Source of the DNA: Streptosporangium sandarakinum | Lineage (GTDB): Bacteria; Actinomycetota; Actinomycetes; Streptosporangiales; Streptosporangiaceae | Direction of reading: 5' to 3' | DNA: 64,000 bases | Assembly (NCBI RefSeq): GCF_013409935.1 | Contig: NZ_JACCCO010000001.1 | Coordinates: 2,666,001-2,730,000 of the forward strand | Part shown: one piece after another, positions 41,417-55,950 of the stretch | Numbering within the stretch: position 1 is the stretch's first letter | How the letters are laid out: every line of letters begins with the position of its first letter | The notes under the pieces: generated by a model | Databases searched by the model: none | What the model was told of the DNA's origin: nothing | The model's input: only the letters and a program-made list of their open reading frames with translations | Program-made: the position numbers and the translations under genes

Positions 41417-41773
41417 GTGAAGGGTCTGGGCGAGTTGGAACGCAGCATCATGGACATCATCTGGGCGCAGTCATCCCCGGTGACGGCGCGCGAGGTCGGG
41501 CGTCTGATCGCCGACCGGGACCTCGCGCCGACCACCGTGATGACCGTGCTCGACCGGCTGACCCGCAAGGGCTTCCTCGTGCGCACCCGTTCCGGGCGCG
41601 CCTGGCGCTACGAGCCGGCCGAGAGCCGCGACGCGTACGTCGCGGAGCTTATGCTTGAGGCGTTGGACATGACCGGAGACCGGTCCGCCGCGCTCACCAG
41701 GTTCGCCCAGGCCGTTTCCGGTAGCGAGGCGGAGATCCTGCTCAGAGCCCTTTCGGAGCTGGAGGACGAGTGA
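41417..41773 (+). CDS. BlaI/MecI/CopY-family repressor
   Basis: 118 residues from GTG 41417. LGELERSIMDIIWAQSSPVT, then TVMTVLDRLTRKGFLVRTRS is the winged helix of BlaI, and the C-terminal helices (YVAELMLEALDMTGDRSAAL) give the dimer. By family it represses its own operon until a membrane protease cleaves it. The stop overlaps the M56 protease start by 4 bases, forming the standard sensor-protease/repressor pair. No beta-lactamase gene is nearby; the stimulus may be cell-wall stress. Confidence 0.93.
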   Translation: MKGLGELERSIMDIIWAQSSPVTAREVGRLIADRDLAPTTVMTVLDRLTRKGFLVRTRSGRAWRYEPAESRDAYVAELMLEALDMTGDRSAALTRFAQAVSGSEAEILLRALSELEDE

Positions 41774-42696
41774 TAGCCGCTGCAGCCCTGGCGATACTCG
41801 CCGTGGTCTGCGCGATTGGAGCCTGGCGGTTCACCCACGCACGGTGGACCTACCGCGCTCCCCATGTGGCCATCGTCCTGTGGCAGGCACTCGGGGTGAC
41901 CTGGGGCCTCGCGGGGACGGGGGCCCTGCTGGCCTATGCCCTGGAGCCCTACCGGCAGGGTGTGCTGCACGGTCTCCTCTCCTTCGTCCACTCGGCCTTC
42001 GACGGCGGCTACGACGCCCCCGGCCCCTACGACGTGCCGAGGATCCTCGCCCTCATCACGGGACTGACCGCGCTGTCGGTGCTGGTCGTCGTGCTGCTCA
42101 CCGCGGCCTCCCAGACGCTCCGTGCCCGGCGCCGTCACCGCGTCCTGCTGGCGCTGGTCTCCCATGACGACCCCGACGTCCCGGGCGTGCGGGTCCTCGA
42201 CCACCCCGGCGCCACCGCCTACTGCGTGCCCGGCCTGCGTTCCCAGGTCGTCGTCAGCGCCGGCACCTTGAAGCTGCTGTCCCCCGACGAGCTGACCGCG
42301 GTGCTCGCCCACGAGAGCGCGCACGTCCGCGAGCGCCACGACCTGGTGCTGCTGCCGTTCGCCGCCCTGCACCGGGCGCTGCCCTGGTCGCGGCTGGTCA
42401 GACTGATACAGAGCGAGGTCGGCCTGCTGGTGGAGATGGCCGCCGACGACGCCGCCCGCCGCTACTGCTCACCCCGCCGCCTGGCCACCGCCCTGCTGCG
42501 CTTCGGTACGGCGGGCAGCGTCCCCGCCCCGCAGGGAACGCTCGGCGCGACGGGGACCTGCGACACGGTGATGGCCCGGGTGCAGCGCCTGGTCAACCCG
42601 GTGCCGGACCTGCCCCGGCGGATCCGCTACGCCATCGTCGCCTTCTCGGTCACGCTGACCTCCTCGGCCCCGCTGCTCTGGCTGATCCCGCACTGA
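41770..42696 (+). CDS. M56-family membrane metallopeptidase (BlaR1-like)
   Basis: 308 residues. Membrane helices at about 3-18, 35-60, 92-115 and the C-terminus (IVAFSVTLTSSAPLLWLI); zinc motif HESAH in VLAHESAHVRERHD (about 179) with Glu/Asp in EMAADDAARRY. It lacks the extracellular penicillin-binding sensor domain of BlaR1. GTG 41770 overlaps the repressor stop. It likely cleaves the repressor in response to an unknown envelope signal. Confidence 0.9.
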   Translation: MIAAAALAILAVVCAIGAWRFTHARWTYRAPHVAIVLWQALGVTWGLAGTGALLAYALEPYRQGVLHGLLSFVHSAFDGGYDAPGPYDVPRILALITGLTALSVLVVVLLTAASQTLRARRRHRVLLALVSHDDPDVPGVRVLDHPGATAYCVPGLRSQVVVSAGTLKLLSPDELTAVLAHESAHVRERHDLVLLPFAALHRALPWSRLVRLIQSEVGLLVEMAADDAARRYCSPRRLATALLRFGTAGSVPAPQGTLGATGTCDTVMARVQRLVNPVPDLPRRIRYAIVAFSVTLTSSAPLLWLIPH

Positions 42697-42823
42697 CCAC
42701 GCCGGCCGTACGGCCGTGGCGCCACGCCGGCCGGGCATGCCCGCGCACGGCTCAGGACGCCGCGCCGGCCGCTCCGTTCCGCCTCATCGCGCCGGCCCGC
42801 GTTTGCTGGTGTTAGCCACCGTG

Positions 42824-42835
42824 TTTGCATTTGCA
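42824..42835. promoter_or_regulatory. Candidate operator of the XRE gene
   Basis: TTGCA-TT-TGCAA lies 24 bases above the XRE start in the only AT-richer patch of the gap; the gene has no obvious ribosome site and may be expressed from a short leader. Confidence 0.35.
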
Positions 42836-42859
42836 AGCAGAGTGGTGCACACTGGACAC

Positions 42860-43399
42860 ATGGCACTACCGAAGGTCGGTTCGATCGGCGAGTACATCCG
42901 GGAGCAGCGGACGCAGGCGAAGATCTCTCTGCGCCAGCTGGCGGCCTCGGCGGGGGTCTCCAACCCCTACCTCAGCCAGATCGAGCGCGGCCTGCGCAAG
43001 CCCAGCGCGGAGATCCTCAACCAGATCGCCAAGGGCCTGCAGATCTCCTCCCAGGCACTTTACGTTCAGGCCGGCCTCATCGAGGATCGCGAGCCCGACA
43101 GTGACGTGCTGACCGCCATAAGGGCCGATCGCAACATCACCGAGCGGCAACGCCAGGTGCTGATCGACATCTACGAGTCGTTTCGCAAGGAGAACCGGTC
43201 GGAGACACCGGCCGAGGGCGCGTGGACCACGGGGGACGCGCACCCGGCGGCGGAGTCTCCGGGGGGCGGCACGGACTCCTCGCCCGACGACACGCCCTCG
43301 CCCGAGGACCGCGTGACCACGCCGGAGGACGGCGGGTCCCCGAAGGCGGCGGCGAAGCCCAAGACGTCAAACCGGAAAACCAGGAGGACTGATCAATGA
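42860..43399 (+). CDS. XRE-family HTH regulator (Rv0474-like)
   Basis: 179 residues. HTH_3 at about 10-68: IGEYIREQRTQAKISLRQLA and ASAGVSNPYLSQIERGLRKP. The C-terminal 70 residues are disordered, acidic then Lys/Thr-rich (KAAAKPKTSNRKTRRTDQ). The gene overlaps the HbhA-like gene by 4 bases, the same order as Rv0474-Rv0475 in mycobacteria, so it probably regulates that operon. Confidence 0.9.
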   Translation: MALPKVGSIGEYIREQRTQAKISLRQLAASAGVSNPYLSQIERGLRKPSAEILNQIAKGLQISSQALYVQAGLIEDREPDSDVLTAIRADRNITERQRQVLIDIYESFRKENRSETPAEGAWTTGDAHPAAESPGGGTDSSPDDTPSPEDRVTTPEDGGSPKAAAKPKTSNRKTRRTDQ

Positions 43400-43842
43400 C
43401 GTTCACCACCGAGGTCAAGAAGCTGGCCGACTCCAAGCCGTTCTACGCCGTGGCGGGCGCGGGCGACTACGCGGTCGAGAAGCTCCGCGAGATCCCCGAC
43501 CAGCTGCAGCGGCTCCAGGACCGCCGCGAGGAGATCCGCGAGGCCGCCAAGGAACTGCCCGAGCGGGCCAGGACGTTCGCCGACAAGGCCGAGGTCTACG
43601 CCAAGGACTTCCCGGAGAAGGCCCGCGTCTACGCCGACCAGTTCACCAGCATGGCGGCCGGCCTCTACGAGGAGTTCGCCACCCGTGGCCGCAAGGTCGT
43701 CTCCCGGGCGAGCGGCGAGGCCGCGCTGGAGCTGGAGGAGGTCTCCGAGACCGCCGAGCCGGCGATCGCCGCGTCGGCCACCAACGCCTCGCCCCGGAAG
43801 ACCACCCGCACCACCAAGCCGAACAACGCCGCGCGCGCCTGA
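43396..43842 (+). CDS. HbhA-like coiled-coil protein
   Basis: 148 residues. A helical, charged body (YAVEKLREIPDQLQRLQDRR, EEIREAAKELPERARTFADK) predicts a long coiled coil, followed by a Lys/Thr/Arg-rich tail (SPRKTTRTTKPNNAARA). Mycobacterial HbhA is a heparin-binding surface adhesin with a Lys-rich tail; in a soil actinomycete a cell-pole or lipid-body role is more likely. ATG 43396 overlaps the XRE stop. A strong terminator follows. Confidence 0.82.
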   Translation: MTFTTEVKKLADSKPFYAVAGAGDYAVEKLREIPDQLQRLQDRREEIREAAKELPERARTFADKAEVYAKDFPEKARVYADQFTSMAAGLYEEFATRGRKVVSRASGEAALELEEVSETAEPAIAASATNASPRKTTRTTKPNNAARA

Positions 43843-43852
43843 CGCCGGCACC

Positions 43853-43905
43853 GCGCCCGCCCCGCGCCCCCGTCCGCTTCCGCGGCGGGGCCGCGGGGCG
43901 GGCGC
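43853..43905 (+). terminator. Terminator after the HbhA-like gene
   Basis: Perfect 14-bp arms GCGCCCGCCCCGCG and CGCGGGGCGGGCGC, followed by TTT. Confidence 0.8.
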
Positions 43906-44067
43906 TTTCACATCCCGCGCGCCCCGGAAGCCGGTCCGCGCACCGCGGGCGTCCTCCGGGGCGCCGGCCCGCACGCGCCCGCGGGCGGCTCCGGTTCGCG
44001 TGCCGCACACACGTTCCGGCGGCATTAGTCTGAGAGACACCAGCGAGGCGAACGTTTAGGAGAGGCG

Positions 44068-44406
44068 ATGCTCCAGATCCACGGCGTGTTGGACCTGATC
44101 TTCTGGGTGCTTTCCATCGCCGCGTTCGCCATGTCGGCCTGGGCCCTCTTCCACGCCGTACGGACGTCGGCGCGGGCGTTCGCGGTCGCCGGCAAGCAGA
44201 GCAAGAAGTTCTGGCTGATCGTGCTGGGACTGGCGGCCCTCTTCTCGTTCGCCTCCGCGGTGGGCTACTTCGGGGTCGGCCTCGGCCAGCTCAACATCTT
44301 CGCCATCGCCGCGGTGATCGCGGCCGGCATCTATCTCGCCGACGTGAAGCCGGCCGTCGGCGAGGTCGGCCGGGGCGGCAACTCGGGCCCCTACGGCCCC
44401 TGGTGA
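44068..44406 (+). CDS. DUF2516-family membrane protein (Rv0476-like)
   Basis: 112 residues, three helices: LIFWVLSIAAFAMSAWALFH, FWLIVLGLAALFSFASAVGY and NIFAIAAVIAAGIYLADV. These and GKQSKKFWL are typical of DUF2516. Function unknown. It is third in the XRE/HbhA/DUF2516 order shared with mycobacteria, but a terminator separates it from hbhA here, so it has its own promoter. Confidence 0.88.
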   Translation: MLQIHGVLDLIFWVLSIAAFAMSAWALFHAVRTSARAFAVAGKQSKKFWLIVLGLAALFSFASAVGYFGVGLGQLNIFAIAAVIAAGIYLADVKPAVGEVGRGGNSGPYGPW

Positions 44407-44428
44407 TCGCCGCCCCTCCGTTCGGCCC

Positions 44429-44467
44429 GCCCGGACCCGCGACCCGTTCGCCCGGACCCGCGACCCG
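44429..44467. repeat. 18-bp direct repeat after the DUF2516 gene
   Basis: GCCCGGACCCGCGACCCG occurs at 44429-44446 and 44450-44467 (period 21), starting 22 bases after the stop. Confidence 0.85.
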
Positions 44468-44584
44468 CCTGCTCGGCGGCCCTGCCGCCGGGACGCACGG
44501 CCCGGCCACCCGGGCACACGGTCCGTCGCCCCGGACGCCGTAACCCCGTTGCCCGGCGGGCGGCGGACCAGGTAGACATTCCGG

Positions 44585-45142
44585 ATGATGTTCGCCGACA
44601 AACCCATCCTGTCCGGGGACCGCGTGACGCTCCGCCCCGTCGGCCCCGAGCACGTCGAAGGGCTGTGGGAGCTGGTCAACGACCCGGAGACCGGCCGGCT
44701 GACCGGCTCGCACGCCAAGTCCGACCATGAGGCGATCAAGCGCTGGTACGCCTCGCGCGGCGAGCACGACAACCGGCTGGACCTGGCGATCTGCGCCAAC
44801 GACCAGGACGGCGCCTACGTCGGGGAGATCGTTCTCAACGATCTCGACACCGACAACCTCTCCTGCAACCTGCGCATCGCCCTGATCGGCCCCCGGGTGT
44901 TCGGCAGGGGGTACGGCGGCGAGGCGATCCGGCTGGTGCTCCGCCACGCCTTCACCACCACGCCGCTCCACCGTATTCACCTTGAGGTCTTCACCTTCAA
45001 CGAGCGGGCCCTGCACGTCTACCGGAAGGCCGGCTTCGTCCAGGAGGGCGTGCATCGTGACGCCCTGCGGTGGGACGGGGAATGGCACGACTCGATCACC
45101 ATGGCGGTACTGGCCCCTGACTGGAAAGTCAGAGAGATTTGA
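44585..45142 (+). CDS. GNAT N-acetyltransferase (RimJ/RimL-like)
   Basis: 185 residues. VTLRPVGPEHVEGLWELVND, then YVGEIVLNDLDTDNLSCNLR, the acetyl-CoA loop GRGYGGEAI and the closing HRIHLEVFTFNERALHVYRK AGF pattern (read as HRIHLEVFTFNERAL and YRKAGFVQEG). It transfers acetyl from acetyl-CoA to an amine, perhaps a protein N-terminus or antibiotic. ATG 44585. The stop overlaps an AT-rich promoter zone for the LacI gene. Confidence 0.9.
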   Translation: MMFADKPILSGDRVTLRPVGPEHVEGLWELVNDPETGRLTGSHAKSDHEAIKRWYASRGEHDNRLDLAICANDQDGAYVGEIVLNDLDTDNLSCNLRIALIGPRVFGRGYGGEAIRLVLRHAFTTTPLHRIHLEVFTFNERALHVYRKAGFVQEGVHRDALRWDGEWHDSITMAVLAPDWKVREI

Positions 45143-45173
45143 CATACATGTAGTGATTTTTTGGAAATATCTT

Positions 45174-45200
45174 TTGACACTTCCGAAACAATGCTACGTT
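45174..45200 (+). promoter_or_regulatory. Promoter of the LacI-family gene
   Basis: TTGACA (45174-45179) and TACGTT (45195-45200) with a 15-base spacer, in an AT-rich segment. A second TTGACA occurs at 45139. The CebR-type box follows four bases downstream. Confidence 0.45.
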
Positions 45201-45203
45201 CAC

Positions 45204-45217
45204 TGGGAGCGCTCCCA
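45204..45217. promoter_or_regulatory. CebR-type operator
   Basis: TGGGAGCGCTCCCA, a perfect 14-bp palindrome identical to the Streptomyces CebR box for cello-oligosaccharide control. It lies 30 bases above the LacI-family start, so the regulator is probably autorepressed. Confidence 0.88.
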
Positions 45218-45247
45218 CCTGTGCGGAATGTTGGTGTGGAGGAAGTT

Positions 45248-46261
45248 ATGTCGGATCTACCCACACTTGCCCAGGTCGCGGCGGAAGCGGGGGTCTCCCC
45301 CGCCACGGCGTCCCGGGTACTCACCGGTTCGGTGCGGGTCAGCACGTCGACCCGCAGGCAGGTGCACGACGCGATCTCACGTCTCGGTTACGTCCGGCAC
45401 CGCGCCCCCAGGGGCGGCGCCGGACGCCGGTCCGACCACATGGTGGCCGCGGTGCTCTGCGAGCCCGTACACCGTCTGTTCACCGAGCCGTTCTACGCCA
45501 GGCTGATCACCGCGGCGGAGGAGGTGCTCACCCGCCACGGCGTTCCCCTCGCGATGATGACGGCCACCGCGGCGACCTCGACCGTCGCCACGCCGCCGCT
45601 GGTCTCCGGCGGCGTCGACGGCGTCCTTCTCATCGGCGCCAGGGAGCGGCACCCGCTCGCGGTCACCCTGGCCGCCTCCGGAGTCCCGATACGGTGCCTG
45701 GGCAAGCCGCCGGAGGGCATCGAGCTTCCACACGTCGACATGGACAACCGCGACGGCGGACGGCAGGCCGCCGAGCACCTGCTGCTCGGCGGGCGGAGGT
45801 CCGTCGCCGTCATCTCGGGCCCGCCAGGGCTGCCGGCGGCGCGGGACCGGCTCGACGGCTTCCTGCAGACGCTCGCCCTGGCCGGGATGACCGGGGTGCC
45901 GGTGGCATACGGCGACTTCAGCCACAACTCGGGCGTGCACGGCATGCAGTGGCTGCTGCGCCGGATGCCGAACGTGGACGCGGTGTTCGCGGCCTCCGAC
46001 GTCATGGCCGCCGCGGCCGTCCAGACCCTCCGGCGGGCGGGACGCAGGGTGCCGGACGACGTGGCCGTGATCGGCTTCGACGACGCCCCCGTCGCCCGGC
46101 GGACCTCTCCCCCGCTGACCACCGTGCGCCAGCCCGTGGAGGAGTTCGCCGCCCTGGCCGCCCGCCTGCTGCTGCTGGCCATGTCGTCACCGGCCACGGC
46201 CGGCGGCGCGGGCAACAACCCGGTCCTGCCCACCGAGCTGGTGGTCCGTGAGTCCGCCTGA
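45248..46261 (+). CDS. LacI-family regulator, probable CebR-type cellulase repressor
   Basis: 337 residues. N-terminal HTH (LAQVAAEAGVSPATASRVLT) and hinge, then a periplasmic-binding-like ligand domain (VDGVLLIGAR, VDMDNRDGGRQAAEHLLLGG, VDAVFAASDVMAAAAVQTLR, VAVIGFDDAPVARRTSPPLT). ATG 45248 has GGAGGAAG upstream. A CebR-type box precedes it and two more lie at the GH48 gene, so I infer that it represses cellulases until cellobiose or a longer oligosaccharide binds. No sugar ABC transporter is linked here. It overlaps the kinase gene by 14 bases. Confidence 0.9.
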   Translation: MSDLPTLAQVAAEAGVSPATASRVLTGSVRVSTSTRRQVHDAISRLGYVRHRAPRGGAGRRSDHMVAAVLCEPVHRLFTEPFYARLITAAEEVLTRHGVPLAMMTATAATSTVATPPLVSGGVDGVLLIGARERHPLAVTLAASGVPIRCLGKPPEGIELPHVDMDNRDGGRQAAEHLLLGGRRSVAVISGPPGLPAARDRLDGFLQTLALAGMTGVPVAYGDFSHNSGVHGMQWLLRRMPNVDAVFAASDVMAAAAVQTLRRAGRRVPDDVAVIGFDDAPVARRTSPPLTTVRQPVEEFAALAARLLLLAMSSPATAGGAGNNPVLPTELVVRESA

Positions 46262-47816
46262 GCCCGGTGGACTTCAGGCGGGAGACGTCCTCGCCCGTCG
46301 TTACGACCTGGTGGAGCCGATCGCGGCGGGCGGCATGAGCGTCATCTGGCGTGCCTTCGACCGGTCCCTGCAACGGCAGGTCGCGGTCAAGGTGCTGGAC
46401 GGCGATCTCGGCTCCGACCGGGGAGACCGGGAGCTGATCCGCCGGGAGGCCCGCGCCACCGCGCGCCTCATCCACCCGGACGCGATCGAGGTGTACGACT
46501 ACGGCGAGACGGTCACCACCCGGGGCCGCCTCGCCGCGTACGTGGTCATGCGCCTGCTGGAGGGCCGGCCGCTGGCCGACCGGATCGCCGAGGGGCCGCT
46601 GCCGTGGCGGGAGGCGGCGGCCATCGCCGCCCGGCTGGCCGCCGTGCTGGCCACCGCCCACGCCCGCGGCATCGTCCACCGGGACGTGACCGCCGAGAAC
46701 GTGCTGCTGACCGCGGACGGCGCCAAGCTGCTCGACTTCGGCATCGCCGCGTTCATCGGCGAGGGCGATGACGACCACGCCTCCGACTACGGCACCCCTC
46801 CCTACGTCGCGCCGGAGCGGCTGACCGGCACGACGGCCGACCCGGCCGGCGACGTGTACGCGCTCGGCGTGCTGCTGTTCGAGATGCTCACCGGCGGCCC
46901 GCCGTACCCGGAGCGGACCTGGGAGGAGATCGAGAACGCGAGACGGGAGGGACCGCCGCCGGAGGTCCGGGCGCCGGGCCTGCCGTCCGGGATCGCCGCG
47001 CTCTGCCGGAGCTGCCTGTCGGCCGACCCGGCGGAGCGGCCGAAGGCCCGCGAGGTGGCCGACCGGCTCTCCCGGCTGCCGTCCAGGACCCGTACGGCGG
47101 CGCGGACCGTGATCGTGCGCTGGACGCTGGTGGCGGCGGCGGTGGTACTGGCCGCGGGAGCCCTGACGTGGTATCAGGTGCTCGGCCCGGGAGGCCAGCG
47201 GGCCGGGCCGGGCACGGCGCTCGGGCCCGCCACGCGGCCCGTCCCGTCCGCGACGCCCCGTCTCGGCGCCTCTCCCACCCCGGGCCGGGCCCGCTCCCCG
47301 GACCCCCCTTCCCCCGTCTCTCCAGACCGGTCCGCGGGCTCCCCTGACCAGCCCGCGGACCTTTCCACGCCGCCCGCGGACCCCCCTGACCGGTCCGCGG
47401 GCACCCCTGAGCGGTCCGCGGCCACCCCGGACGGATCCGCCGGTTCCCCCGAGCGGTCCCCGGGGACGGTCGAGCGGCCACGCGCGGACCGGACGGCCCG
47501 CGCGTGGCGGTCGCCTCCGGACCGCGGGGCGCCCGAGACGGCCCCGGTGGCGGAGGTCCCACCGGTGCCGGACCTGGAGGGAAGCGTGCGGGGCTTCAAC
47601 GCGCTGCTCGCCGAGGGGCAGAGCAGGGGCGGGATACGCCCGGACGTGGCGCTGGACCTGCGGCAGGTGCTGGACGGCGTCGTCTGCTGCTCCGGCGACC
47701 TCGCCGTGGTCCGGGAGAAGATCGACACCCGGCACCGGGAGGGCGCCCTGTCGGACGGGTTCCGCGACGCGCTGAGGGACCAGCTCCGGTACGTGGCGCT
47801 GGCGCTGACCGGCTGA
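46248..47816 (+). CDS. Transmembrane Ser/Thr protein kinase
   Basis: 522 residues. Kinase domain about 15-275: GAGG-type loop EPIAAGGMSVIW, VAVKVLD Lys, HRDVTAENVLL catalytic loop and LLDFGIAAF (DFG), then YVAPERLTG. The catalytic loop has Thr where bacterial kinases usually have Lys (HRDVKPAN). One membrane helix at about 288-306 (LVAAAVVLAAGALTW), then a Ser/Pro/Asp-rich repeat stalk, and a small extracellular helical domain from about 440 (VRGFNALLAEGQSRGGIRPD) with a CC pair. GTG 46248 lies inside the LacI gene end, so they are translationally coupled. Confidence 0.9.
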   Translation: MSPPEPGGLQAGDVLARRYDLVEPIAAGGMSVIWRAFDRSLQRQVAVKVLDGDLGSDRGDRELIRREARATARLIHPDAIEVYDYGETVTTRGRLAAYVVMRLLEGRPLADRIAEGPLPWREAAAIAARLAAVLATAHARGIVHRDVTAENVLLTADGAKLLDFGIAAFIGEGDDDHASDYGTPPYVAPERLTGTTADPAGDVYALGVLLFEMLTGGPPYPERTWEEIENARREGPPPEVRAPGLPSGIAALCRSCLSADPAERPKAREVADRLSRLPSRTRTAARTVIVRWTLVAAAVVLAAGALTWYQVLGPGGQRAGPGTALGPATRPVPSATPRLGASPTPGRARSPDPPSPVSPDRSAGSPDQPADLSTPPADPPDRSAGTPERSAATPDGSAGSPERSPGTVERPRADRTARAWRSPPDRGAPETAPVAEVPPVPDLEGSVRGFNALLAEGQSRGGIRPDVALDLRQVLDGVVCCSGDLAVVREKIDTRHREGALSDGFRDALRDQLRYVALALTG

Positions 47817-47830
47817 CCGGCCGGCCGGCC

Positions 47831-47863
47831 GGCCGCGCCCCGCCGCGTCCGCGGGGCGCGGCC
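47831..47863 (+). terminator. Terminator after the kinase gene
   Basis: Perfect 13-bp arms GGCCGCGCCCCGC and GCGGGGCGCGGCC with a 7-base loop. Confidence 0.8.
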
Positions 47864-47864
47864 G

Positions 47865-47877
47865 GTGAAACTTTCAC
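47865..47877. promoter_or_regulatory. GAAA-S-TTTC palindrome before the GH5 endoglucanase
   Basis: GTGAAA-C-TTTCAC, perfect 13-bp palindrome 196 bases above the start. Related GAAAnTTTC elements are known upstream of Streptomyces xylanase genes. Confidence 0.6.
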
Positions 47878-47968
47878 GGAACCCGGGGGCGGGCCGGAGC
47901 CGTACGGTGCCGGGACGGCGCAGGTCACGCGGCCCGCGGGGGAGACGGGACGGTCGACGGGCGGTTGA

Positions 47969-49693
<1,725 letters not shown>

Positions 49694-49772
49694 CCCCCTC
49701 CGGGGAGCCCCGGCGGCCGGTCCCTTCCCGGTGACCCGGCCTCCCGGGGCCCCCGGCACCTCCGCGGGTACG

Positions 49773-49783
49773 TGAAAGTTTCA
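49773..49783. promoter_or_regulatory. GAAA-S-TTTC palindrome before the GH48 gene
   Basis: TGAAA-G-TTTCA, perfect, 215 bases above the GH48 start. Confidence 0.55.
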
Positions 49784-49902
49784 GACGGCGGGAAATCCCC
49801 CGCCGGGATCTCAGCAGCCTGGCGGCCCGCGGCGTGAAACGCGGGTGTAACCCGGAATCCATCCCATTGACATCCGGACACCCAGCCTCAAAAAATCCCT
49901 TT

Positions 49903-49916
49903 TGGGAGCGCTCCCA
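49903..49916. promoter_or_regulatory. CebR-type operator upstream of the GH48 gene
   Basis: TGGGAGCGCTCCCA, perfect palindrome identical to the box before the LacI gene, 82 bases above the start, just after an AT-rich run that could be a promoter. Confidence 0.88.
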
Positions 49917-49997
49917 CCCCCCTTTCCCCCGGCTCCAACCGGCACGTGACCGCAACCAGCGGTTTTGTGCCGACCCACCCCCTGGAGGACCTTCCCG

Positions 49998-55758
<5,761 letters not shown>

Positions 55759-55840
55759 CCCCGTACGCCGGAGCCACCGGCCGCGGCGGGCCGGTCCCGG
55801 AACGCCGCGCCCCGGTGCCCCCGCCGCGGGCGCGGCCCCA

Positions 55841-55881
55841 GGCCCGGCCGGACGTGACGGACCCCTCCGTCCGGCCGGGCC
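55841..55881 (+). terminator. Terminator after the GH9 gene
   Basis: Perfect 14-bp arms GGCCCGGCCGGACG and CGTCCGGCCGGGCC, 13-base loop. Confidence 0.85.
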
Positions 55882-55950
55882 CCTCTCTCCCAGCCCCTAC
55901 GACACCCCCGCCCTCGTACGACCTCCGGGTCACCCCCGGAAGAGGCAGGC

